From assembly GCA_944472155.2 (NCBI GenBank), contig OX235279.1:122504110-122568109 (forward strand): a DNA stretch of 64,000 nt, given 5' to 3'. The notes below the pieces were generated by a model that saw nothing but the letters and a program-made list of their open reading frames with translations, did not search any database and was not told where the DNA came from. Made by a program: the position numbers and the translations under genes. The DNA comes from Trichobilharzia szidati (taxonomy: Eukaryota > Platyhelminthes > Trematoda > Strigeidida > Schistosomatidae). Positions 24,701 through 30,578 of the stretch are shown here, piece after piece (the stretch's first letter is position 1; every line of letters begins with the position of its first letter).

Positions 24701-27700
24701 ATCGCTTAACCCAGTAAGGAGGGAAGGCTGGGGGTAAGGCTAGCAACCCCACCCCTAATAGAGACACCATCACTATCGGAACTTCAAAACCCAAGGTTGA
24801 AACCCTTTGTTCCACTTAGAACGCAAAGAAATGAAAAAAAGTATCACGTTATCGCCTTTCTCGTCAGGTAGTGCCAACCAGCATAGCATAGGGTAGGAGA
24901 AGAGTTAGGGGTAGAAAAATCAAGACATGTCATCAGCTCATGAAGTCTAACTGGTGGTTTAAGCCACACTTGTAGGTCTAGACTGCTTGATTGTGGTCAT
25001 GGAGACTCTCAGAACCAATGGTTTGAGACTATTGGTGACGTGGCTGAAAACCGTTATCAATAACACAGATAGATGCATTCACTCTCAGACTTATAACTCC
25101 CATTACTTTCTGTAGATTTACTCTTTATTTCTGTTCATTATAGTTCCTTTGATTCTTTTTCTCTACCCTTGTGTGCTAATATGGAGTGTGGTAACTTCAA
25201 ATGGTGTACCTTTGTGGAAGGTTCTACCTTAAAAACTCAGTCAGTGAGATGTGAGACTGAAAACAGTTTAGGTTATCTCTTGGAGGCTGTAAATATTCAC
25301 TTATTTGTTTGCTGTGTTTGTCAGACACGTGTAGTTCATTCAAGCATCACCATGACAGCAATATTTTGTGGAATCTTTGGTCTCACATTTTTCTGATGTC
25401 CAATTGTGGGTCTAAAAGTTAGCGACGATGAAGCACTAAGGTTTTAGGATTTGCCATGACTGTTTCGTTCAGTTGTTAGCCCTCTGTTAGTGTTATATAT
25501 GCAGTAGATGGGTTTTTCAACTCTTTGGTTGTGCGAAGTTATGACAATTTTTCTTACTGGTATTCGCACTTTTTTATCGAATACTCTTCACTCGATTAAA
25601 GTGAGACAGTGTGCCGTCCGGTTAGTCGTGTATTTCTGAAGGCACTTATCAGTCTAATAAACCCTCTTTTACTGAGCGTAGTATCTTATTATAAGTATAG
25701 AGATGTTTAGGAGCCTTTATGAGTTTTCTTATTGATTGATAGACTGTGATTTTGATTACTGCGATGTTTGTGTCAAATTAAAGACCCACATGTCGTGGAA
25801 ACAATCCATTGTCGGATTAGCTGGGTGTTATAACTGCACTGAACTGAATAAACCCGTTGCCACTTTGTTATGTCTGTGCCTGCTAATTTTTATAACAGTA
25901 ACGAACTCTACTGGTACGCTAATACCCCTGTTTGTCCGTTGTACCTTCCGATTCACTAAGCCACGCAAATATCAAAAGACAAAGATCGGCTGCGACTGTA
26001 AGATATTGTGTTGTAAATTTTAAGACAACACATGATATTTATACATTTTCTTTACCATAATAAAGTCGGCACACAGTCGTGAGAATGGATTGCTCTTATC
26101 AGCTAGCAATGGCCATTCTCAGAGGTTGGCGATCCGACAAAGTTCAAGGTGAGACAAAAGACAATGAATTGATCACACACTAAATCACAATATGCGTGAG
26201 AAATGATCGATCAACATAGTAACTCCATCACAAGATAAATCACACGATTCGTGAGAAAGAATGATATACTATTTTATGCTGGTTCCTATCACTGGGTCAC
26301 GTCAGTGTTTGTTAAGATAAGGTTGTAGGATTAGTACTTTATAGTGTACAGTCGCTTTGATAGTTTCGGACGCATTTGAAGTTTGTCCATCATTACCGTA
26401 ACATCACGTTTTTATCTTTCGGCATTCTGCGTCTTTCAATCATAGTACTTTCATTCTACTAAGTATCAGATTACGATAACTAGTTGATGATCTCTTCCCC
26501 CAGTTCGGAATATTAATAGCACGCATATTAAGAATGTGTCTTGGATTAAGCACTTTACCTGTAGATTTTTACTGGCGTACATATATCAATTCCTCTTTTT
26601 GTTACAAGAGCGTACCTTGCATGTTGCTTGCTATTGCCTTATGAAATTTCTTGTCTTGTAAATATTTTTGTTCCCCATCAACTTACTTTTTCCCCGATGT
26701 CTTTGTAGACATTATTTAATAAATCATGCAGAGATAGGTGAAGATAGGCCAATTTCAAATCAAAGTTCAGCAAATGAAAATAGCTTGGACACAACTGGTT
26801 CGGATGAAGTACTGGATGTTTCGACTGAGGAACATGATTCATCGTAAGTTCACACTAATATGTGTTTCATGAAGTGCCAGTGTAATTCACTATGTCTAGG
26901 CGACTAGATTTGTTTGTCCCAGCTTACGTTGGGTAGTGCAGTATACTATGTCTCTGTATGACTATTTTATAATTGGATGTGAATACGAGGAGCATATCCC
27001 CGCACGTGAGCCGTTGGTTGTCTGGAAGAAGTCTATGCACCTGAGTATTGTGAGCTGACGGAGGGGCACCTCTAGTATATCAAAGGTCGGGTTCACACAA
27101 CTTTGCTGCGTGTAACCTTGCGTTAAGCCAGTGAAATCTGGCTAGCAATGTGCGGTGATTTTTCCGTTCGATCATTGCTGCTTTTTCGTGCGAAATCTGG
27201 TCATGAAAACTCTAGGATGACCAACTGACATCTTGGTATCTTGGGATGAAGGATATTTGTGTTGTTTGCATCTCTTCGTATATCACAACTATCTGGATGA
27301 CTTATGAGAAATCATACTACCTAGAGACTGATGATATTGCTAGGTACTGCCAGGAATCGAAACGCGGCTGTTCAATACTTCCTGGTTGTATAACTATCGT
27401 CAATTCGTGATCACTTGAAGTATTTTTGTGTAGAGCTTTAATATGTACCAATTTGCACTGATGCAGTTTTCTGTTACTGACATCCAGCTAGGGATTTATT
27501 GTTCAAACCTCTGAGAAAAATTATAATTATGCTTGCTTCATACTATTTGACAGTTTTTTTCGAGCATCACTAATTTGGGTTATTTAAGAATGATTCCTAT
27601 TCCGTACTGGTATGTCATCATGTGAAAAATAATTTTCAGACGAAAACAAGGCATCTCTTCCTTGTTGACAAAGTTACTGTCGATTCTCGCGACACTCTCT

Positions 27701-28191
27701 CACAGCAGGCGTACCACACACTTGGTCACTGTCCTTACCTGTCTATGAGCTGTTTTGTCGAAGCAGTCCTAAAGATACAGGTTAATTTTTTTTTTCAATG
27801 TGTAACTTGCTTTCCGTTATTTAACCGACTTATCCATTGCACCCGTTTTATACAAAGGATCACAGATAATGAAGAATCTGTTCACGACGCGACAGAATCT
27901 CAGCAAGGCCTCTCACCCGACCGAAGGGTTGATTTTCGTCGCATTATGAATTTTATTGATCGTGTAATTAGTGCTACAGTCACTGGACGTGAGAACAACC
28001 GAACTGGCAACACAAGCGATACCGATGTGTCAGTGGATAGAGAGCCAACCTCTGTATACAGATGGAACAAAAAAGGTGATAAATACCGTTGGGTTCCCCC
28101 AAGTTATACTTACAAAGAGGAAATGCAGCGCATTCTGTCAGAAGAATTACACCTTGGAAACGCTTTAATCCGATCTGTAATAACACTGTGA
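5075..28191 (+). CDS. PCMTD: Protein-L-isoaspartate O-methyltransferase domain-containing protein (PCMTD1/2 type), 7 exons
   Basis: Joined exons are 5075-5378, 6533-7021, 7168-7301, 9059-9173, 15936-16236, 26748-26843 and 27858-28191 (1773 nt, 590 codons, phases compatible throughout). The product resembles animal PCMTD1/2, methyltransferase-fold proteins linked to cullin-RING ubiquitin ligases that bind SAM and isoaspartyl substrates. The start MGGRVSRG matches the family's N-myristoylation signal. SAM motif LNIGSGTGYLS lies at 84-94, HGIEV at 108-112 and YDRIYVGAAV at about 274-283, followed by GGILVVPYRDK. Exon 4 (VSFATLLPS) and exon 5 (LEQLAARLIRSLLR) match the conserved middle. At about 590 residues it is much longer than vertebrate PCMTD1 (about 357), mainly because of an acidic insert in exon 2 and a long C-terminal region. 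Introns are swollen by transposons. Exons 1-5 are secure; exons 6-7 are inferred. Confidence 0.85.
5806..6170 (-). mobile_element. RTE LINE 3'-end relic in PCMTD intron 1
   Basis: The minus-strand reading matches the RTE 3' untranslated block seen on the plus strand at 25.0-25.3 kb. Shared pieces are the gtgaatgcatctgtgttatt word, the agccacgtcacc word and the tgtgtgctaatatggagtg-like region. It is degenerate with no open frame. Confidence 0.6.
6533..7021 (+). CDS. PCMTD: PCMTD exon 2 (HGIE motif plus acidic insert)
   Basis: The acceptor ttcttatag precedes 6533 and restores the frame as LGYNGVNHGIE, the exact family join. The exon ends at a consensus GTAAGT donor in phase 1. Residues from about 154 to 271 (continuing into exon 3) are a Ser/Asp/Glu-rich stretch including DRQNDDDDESESDFD. 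The same position in vertebrate PCMTD has under ten residues. Confidence 0.92.
7168..7301 (+). CDS. PCMTD: PCMTD exon 3 (YDRIY motif)
   Basis: Acceptor tttctttag, donor AAA|GTAAGT, phase 1 to phase 0. It encodes WPVYDRIYVGAAV and LLKIGGILVVPYRDK, the last conserved strands of the methyltransferase core. Confidence 0.93.
7698..7710. repeat. Left target-site duplication of SINE
   Basis: acggtattgaagt, identical to 7941-7953, made by the SINE insertion. Confidence 0.88.
7711..7940 (-). mobile_element. tRNA-headed SINE with 13-bp target duplications
   Basis: On the minus strand the element starts with a tRNA-like head (7870-7940). It has an A-box-like TGGTATAGCGG and a B-box-like GGTTCGATCC. 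A body follows that recurs elsewhere in the window, and the element ends in an A-rich tail (T run at 7711-7717 on plus). It is bounded by perfect repeats acggtattgaagt at 7698-7710 and 7941-7953. This is a well-preserved, fairly recent insertion in PCMTD intron 3. The head's anticodon loop is 6 nt, so it is not a working tRNA. Confidence 0.85.
7941..7953. repeat. Right target-site duplication of SINE
   Basis: acggtattgaagt, identical to 7698-7710. Confidence 0.88.
9059..9173 (+). CDS. PCMTD: PCMTD exon 4
   Basis: Acceptor actaaatttag, donor GTAAGT, phase 0 to phase 1. It encodes LLKIIRIDENRINASELMTV and FATLLPSERD, aligning with the family's QIMRTG...ILAVSFAPLV stretch. Too short to be found by length alone; the phase and protein match support it. 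Confidence 0.85.
9530..9670 (-). mobile_element. Degenerate SINE copy
   Basis: It shares the body word order (gaagttt, cagtgg, gattgtttta, tggggttactaacctcgc, ctcaacc) with the intact SINE at 7711-7940. Its minus-strand head (about 9605-9660) begins tgcgttggttcg and is a decayed tRNA-like sequence. It lies in PCMTD intron 4. Confidence 0.55.
10619..11121 (-). mobile_element. Antisense RTE C-terminal relic attached 5' of RTE copy A
   Basis: On the minus strand it encodes a decayed RTE C-terminus. A RWYN-type stretch near 10960 is followed by [20 protein letters not shown] near 10690-10760, which parallels [19 protein letters not shown] of copy C. The block is almost identical to 37608-38101 upstream of RTE copy C. 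In copy A it is cut at 10619, inside what is a continuous 3' end in the C locus. Confidence 0.75.
11122..13431 (+). mobile_element. RTE-clade LINE copy A, RT-deleted
   Basis: It begins with the ccgaccgaaagctgctacc leader shared with copies B and C and ends in a (CAGA)n-type tail. Relative to copy C it lacks about 1.45 kb, from the end of the endonuclease/spacer region to the last coding codons. The reverse transcriptase is therefore absent. The junction lies near 13155 (gtgaggctggggccctcggg). It abuts an older minus-strand RTE relic on its right, so it landed in or recombined with an existing RTE. Confidence 0.85.
11210..13197 (+). pseudogene. RTE copy A endonuclease ORF, frame-broken
   Basis: An apurinic-type endonuclease domain starts at [15 protein letters not shown] (about 11724). 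It includes the catalytic-type stretches [16 protein letters not shown] and [11 protein letters not shown]. The upstream frame to 11210 has no ATG and is low-complexity. Near 12250 the homologous reading moves to the -1 frame ([20 protein letters not shown], then [20 protein letters not shown]) and includes a TGA at about 12277. The second frame runs to 13197 and ends just after the deletion junction. No RT motif remains, so the copy cannot encode its own reverse transcriptase. Confidence 0.85.
13432..15660 (-). pseudogene. Old RTE LINE copy D, heavily mutated
   Basis: Read on the minus strand, the order is: endonuclease piece [17 protein letters not shown] (about 15500), spacer pieces near 14700-14830, and RT pieces TGFRPGRRYVDHTFTLRQIL, FFDLEAALDYVDRE and GVQHRCPVSPIF (14316-13957). 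A thumb piece with GRVYRAAAHSVLLYGCETW and EHRCLRSISNI (13663-13434) follows. Several stops and frameshifts make it inactive. It is much more diverged than copies A-C but shares their frame break in the endonuclease. RTE copy A joins it at 13431/13432. Confidence 0.82.
15665..15697. repeat. (TA)n microsatellite
   Basis: About 33 bases of uninterrupted TA at the edge of RTE relic D. Confidence 0.95.
15936..16236 (+). CDS. PCMTD: PCMTD exon 5
   Basis: Acceptor aattccag, donor GTGAGT at 16237; enters in phase 1 and leaves in phase 2. It opens with LPP-like PPKQSVPPLEQLAARLIRSL, matching the family's LPPCAVRNLQDLARIYIRRTL. A charged tail follows. If the donor were not used, a TGA at 16238-16240 would end the protein here, so a shorter isoform is possible. 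Confidence 0.85.
16350..16905 (+). pseudogene. Unrecognised split coding-like stretch in PCMTD intron 5
   Basis: An open reading from about 16350 includes AIKHFVVPELGFSHNVRV and WEYAECLQSSLKADAIVCEQ. It meets one TAA near 16531 and continues in the same frame with YEFLKYSALNNRSVTSEFYK to about 16620, where GTAAAAG could be a donor. After ttggacaattgcag at 16702 comes YIPFDNIRQSIEMESMTNFY. After a possible 31-bp intron comes FFDLSLGVPSVVRISLNDYR to about 16905. It reads like exons, but I recognise no family. It may be a decayed gene copy or an intronic gene with an assembly error. Confidence 0.35.
17865..17873. repeat. Left target-site duplication of RTE copy B
   Basis: atattctac, matched at 23107-23115. 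Confidence 0.88.
18106..19335 (+). pseudogene. RTE copy B endonuclease ORF, frame-broken and interrupted
   Basis: The same AP-type endonuclease as copies A and [16 protein letters not shown] at about 18472, [11 protein letters not shown] near 18950. The same -1 frame change lies after [11 protein letters not shown], with a TGA at about 19023. The second frame ([20 protein letters not shown]) runs into the gypsy insertion at 19341 and resumes at 21612. The frame from 18106 has no ATG start; an upstream stop replaces a Gln codon that is intact in copy A. Confidence 0.85.
19341..19709 (-). repeat. 3' LTR of the deleted gypsy element
   Basis: Matches 21239-21611 over its length with scattered differences. 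Shared words include gcctgactaatatgcctatc and ccacgcaaatatcaaaagac. The terminal dinucleotide adjoining 19340 is mutated from TG to TT. Confidence 0.9.
19722..19990 (-). pseudogene. Integrase C-terminal fragment of the deleted gypsy element
   Basis: The minus-strand reading contains AKPKGQGTTEEILDRFLMHY followed by RTTPNPSAAGSP, typical of the end of the gypsy integrase core. Downstream it decays and reaches a stop close to the 3' LTR. Confidence 0.75.
20085..20765 (-). mobile_element. Penelope-like element 3' end inside the gypsy element
   Basis: The minus-strand frame 20760-20563 (FKVIYRIQGNLAKSVRIKLL, then HIAEAMAIH and CIQKKFVHSLNLQW) matches the last 60 residues of the Penelope copy at 1914-2060. 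The T-rich 3' region to about 20085 resembles that element's 3' end, including a tgtacagct...gaa...cttcgctgaac block. It shows a Penelope 3' end inserted into, or captured by, the LTR element. Confidence 0.82.
20849..21118 (-). pseudogene. Gag N-terminal fragment of the deleted gypsy element
   Basis: Starts with ATG 21118 shortly after the primer-binding region. It encodes MSISLDDLKSILQQQQVQNE and later GFNYDPISGLVFDTWFNRYE, a pattern I associate with the N-terminal part of gag in K02A2.6-like gypsy elements. It is cut off after about 90 residues. Confidence 0.7.
21239..21611 (-). repeat. 5' LTR of the deleted gypsy element
   Basis: Ends are TG (21239) and CA (21611) on the plus strand, as expected for an LTR. 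It pairs with 19341-19709. The adjoining plus-strand 21221-21238 holds the primer-binding-site complement (cccgtcgccaa). Confidence 0.9.
21612..22108 (+). pseudogene. RTE copy B, resumed spacer coding region
   Basis: Continues the endonuclease-RT spacer after the gypsy insertion: [40 protein letters not shown] and [20 protein letters not shown]. It is closely similar to 12590-13085 (copy A) and 39569-40064 (copy C). The open frame then runs into the foreign RTE fragment at 22109. Confidence 0.85.
22109..22840 (+). mobile_element. 5'-truncated RTE (second family) nested in copy B
   Basis: Flanked by 11-bp duplications cagccacaatg (22098-22108 and 22841-22851) and ending in a (GAT)n tail, which together show target-primed insertion. 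Only the last third of pol is present. The codon use and sequence differ clearly from the host RTE copy. Confidence 0.9.
22114..22828 (+). pseudogene. RTE pol C-terminus, second family
   Basis: Reads GMEISTEKSKILINGG, FKYLGFTLTKDGRSTKEIKI and LYSSLVLSVFLYGCESWTL to 22542. A one-frame change follows, then LAGKQEPLLSIVKKRKLQWF, GHTVRHDTLSK and GGARKRGRPNKSWLDNIKEW to TGA 22828. These are the RT thumb and C-terminal region of an RTE-like LINE. The catalytic RT motifs lie upstream and were lost by 5' truncation. A frameshift near 22500 breaks it. Confidence 0.85.
23107..23115. repeat. Right target-site duplication of RTE copy B
   Basis: atattctac, matched at 17865-17873. Confidence 0.88.
23480..24095 (+). 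mobile_element. RTE pol C-terminal relic
   Basis: Decayed match to the C-terminal RTE region: RKKCRWIGYVLRSP-like near 23650, WKTRMPQQ-like later, and an (AAT)n-type tail at 24057-24075. No frame is intact. It resembles the relics at 31.8-32.7 kb and 61.8-62.1 kb. Confidence 0.5.
24654..24841 (+). mobile_element. SINE copy with tRNA-Gly-like head
   Basis: The head reads atcggtggttcagtacgaga then attctcgc, matching the 5' half of a tRNA-Gly, with a decayed B box (ggtttcaatcg). The body from about 24720 is the reverse-complement version of the body in the 7711-7940 SINE (gggggtaaggctagcaaccc, then gaacttc). It ends with an A-rich tail at 24832-24841. Confidence 0.65.
24985..25290 (+). mobile_element. 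RTE LINE 3'-end relic
   Basis: Plus-strand RTE 3' untranslated block: gagactattggtgacgtggc, gatgcattcac, tttgtgtgctaatatgg-like and aaaactcagtcagtgagatg. It aligns with the ends of copies A-C (gagacaataggtgacatggc) and with minus-strand relics at 2.5 and 5.8 kb. Confidence 0.65.
25800..26300 (-). repeat. Diverged gypsy LTR remnant
   Basis: Shares ordered blocks with the LTRs at 19341 and 21239: gtaccttccgattcac, ccacgcaaatatcaaaagac, ctgcgactgt and gcgtgagaaatg. It also has a piece of the primer-binding region (aataaacccgttgccact). A related older LTR element seems to have been reduced to one LTR plus a little leader. Confidence 0.65.
26748..26843 (+). CDS. PCMTD: PCMTD exon 6 (acceptor uncertain)
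   Basis: The acceptor at gaagatag|GCC is the only nearby one compatible with exon 5 phase. It gives PISNQSSANENSLDTTGSDE, then VLDVSTEEHDSS, to a GTAAGT donor at 26844. A stronger-looking acceptor (catgcag, 26731) would put a stop in frame with exon 5. Low-complexity acidic sequence without family anchors, so this exon rests on splice phase only. Confidence 0.5.
27858..28191 (+). CDS. PCMTD: PCMTD terminal exon
   Basis: The acceptor tacaaag joins exon 6 in phase. It encodes ITDNEESVHDATESQQ, RRVDFRRIMNFIDRVISATV, and ends RWVPPSYTYKEEMQRILSEE then LHLGNALIRSVITL. AATAAA signals lie 210-225 bases downstream. The last residues only weakly recall the vertebrate C-terminal cullin/elongin-binding region. 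Confidence 0.65.
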
Positions 28192-28401
28192 AGAAATATA
28201 GATTACCTTATGTTTGTTTCGTTTTATGATTTAATAAGATATCAAAGAATTATGATTATCATTCACAATTTCATGACAAACTTTATATTTGTACTACATA
28301 ACTTTTCCACGCAAACTCGTTTTCTGAGCTAGAACCCTGCATTTCTAGATTTTAGGGACCTTGCTGTAATTCTCCTACTGATTATCCTTTCCATGCATTA
28401 A

Positions 28402-28416
28402 AATAAAAGAAATAAA
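28402..28416 (+). promoter_or_regulatory. Polyadenylation signals for PCMTD
   Basis: Two AATAAA hexamers (28402-28407, 28411-28416) sit about 210 bases after the TGA at 28189-28191, a plausible 3' end. Confidence 0.55.
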
Positions 28417-28449
28417 CAATCTGTGTATTTTTTATCTTTTGGCAGAGCA

Positions 28450-30203
28450 GTAAGGGGGAAATGCAATTACAACCGGTTTACTTAGTTTCGTGTTTTTTGC
28501 TTAGCGCCCCAGGCACATCACTGATACGACCTCTGTGGGGATTCCAAAGCCTCAACCACATGCTCCTGAAATGACAAACAAAAAAATATTCAAATCACTA
28601 AATAAAATCGTCAAGTGTTAAGTAGAAATACTTTTTAAGTGGTAGCACTGTTTAATTCTTTAGTTAAAAATGAGCAAATTAAAATATTTGGAAGTTACAT
28701 GTCACTAGATGGTTAGTGTAGGAAGTCCCCAATCGATAAATATTGGTAACTTGGCAGTTGAAATCTTTGTGGCGATACTGTTTAAATAGGGTGACAGCAA
28801 GAATTGGATACCATGAGAACTGCATAATAATCTCCACGGTTAGTAACGCGATCACGATAGTGGAATATTATAGTATCATTAAGGAATAACGTTCTAGATC
28901 CTAATAATACCATAAGTTTTGGTCTCAACTTAAGACAGATTTCACTAATCCAACATTCTCACTTTTCATTAGTAAATTGCTTTGGGTTAAACATTTAGCA
29001 TGTGAGATGACAATTAGTGATAGCAATACTTAGACTGAAAAGTTATGACACCACCACGTCTACTGTACAAACTATGCTGACGAGAGTTGATAAACTGCAT
29101 ACAAATATCAATAAAATCTAGTGGGACCTATCCTTACCGGCTCTGAACATGAAGAGGAAGGACGGCTGGTTGAAATCACCAGAAGTCTATAACGATAGTG
29201 AACAATAGGGGCTGACAGAAAAGGAAACATTAGAAGATGAAATACCCGTCAACTATTTGGAGTTATTTAGAAGACGAGTCTCGGAAAGTTATGTTAAGTG
29301 GAACAATCCCCTAAAAGGATGAAATTTCAGTAGTTTTTCAGGTGAAACGACTGGAGCAACACGTAAAATACTTGGTAGATGTGTTCGGGAGGATTGCAGT
29401 TGCTTATCTTTTAAACTCAGTCTGCACGGGACATGAATATCAGATTCCTAGCAGAAGTGCCGAAACAGCAGCTGAATCTAACCCCAAAAGTATTTAAGAG
29501 CTATAGTGAATCATACAGTAGATTAACTAAGATACTTGTTATTGTGTGGCACAAATCAAGATATTTCCGTCAAACTGATCATCATAGTCTATAAGAAAGA
29601 AAACAAATCCTTCTGTCCCCTTGATTAGTTTGAATGAAAATAATGATGTCATTTTATCATGCAAATTTATTCTTTCTTGTTCTTCTTCACACAAGAAGAT
29701 CAACCTGACTAGTGTGGTATTCAGTATTCTAGGTCCCACGATTGGTAGGCATAAACTTCTATTTGTAAGATACGGAGTGAAGTGGTTGGATATATCAAAG
29801 GCTTCACTTGTACGTAAAGTTGCTTCGATACTTTGAACTTTTGACCGACGAACTCTCAGTATTGATACAAAAGGCTCTTTTTGCCCTTACCAACTTTCAT
29901 TGCCTTTGAATTTGCTGTCTCTCAATCGGTCAACAACTGAGTATTTACGCTGCGATAGTAAAATGTGGCATATAGTCACATAGACTTGCTGCCAGTGAAT
30001 TTTGCAGTTACTAAACTGTGTTGACCTTCAACTGATAAAGTAATCTTCAGTTAGAAAAGATGATAAATATACATCAGGAAATCTTCAATACTGCAGCACC
30101 TAGGCGGAGTTTAGAATCAATAAGCCTAGCTGTTTGTTCAAAAATGTCAATAGCTCCTCTGAAGATGCCGAAATAGAACAATAGATAGGTGAATGGGTCC
30201 CAC
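28450..30203. other. Intergenic space between convergent genes
   Basis: Between the PCMTD and DDX52 3' ends I see no gene, RNA or well-supported repeat. A TTTATT at 29666 (AATAAA on minus) is a possible but distant DDX52 polyadenylation signal. Confidence 0.35.
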
Positions 30204-30578
30204 TTACTTTTCTTCACTATCAGCAGTTTCACTTCTTTTTCTGTCTGAATTTTTGAGGATTTTATAGGCGAGACGTCTTTCTCCACGTCGACGACTAATT
30301 ACACTACTCAGACACCGATTTGCATTAGATTCTTTGTTTTTGGACATTATGTTTACACGATTTGTTTTCCACTGGTTCACAAGTCTGTCTAGTTCTGCAT
30401 CAACCTCTGAACCGCTTCTTTTCATTACTGATAAGATACCATCCATATGCGGAAGGTCAGCATCACTCCACAGTGTAACAGCTCTTCCATGGTGACCAGC
30501 TCTTCCAGTTCGACCGACACGATGTATATATTCTTGTTCTGATGCAGGGACATCATAGTTGACTACCATACTGACACC
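30204..30578 (-). CDS. DDX52: DDX52 exon 7 (motif VI and C-terminus)
   Basis: The acceptor attccaag joins FK to [11 protein letters not shown] in phase. It carries [13 protein letters not shown] and a basic tail ([20 protein letters not shown]). It ends SEEK-TAA, but the TAA overlaps a perfect GTAAGT, so another downstream exon is possible. Confidence 0.9.
   Translation of the reverse strand, partial: GVSMVVNYDVPASEQEYIHRVGRTGRAGHHGRAVTLWSDADLPHMDGILSVMKRSGSEVDAELDRLVNQWKTNRVNIMSKNKESNANRCLSSVISRRRGERRLAYKILKNSDRKRSETADSEEK

Noticed and set aside
25736..26023. 95-codon plus-strand frame
   Set aside because: It lies across a diverged LTR and has no independent support.
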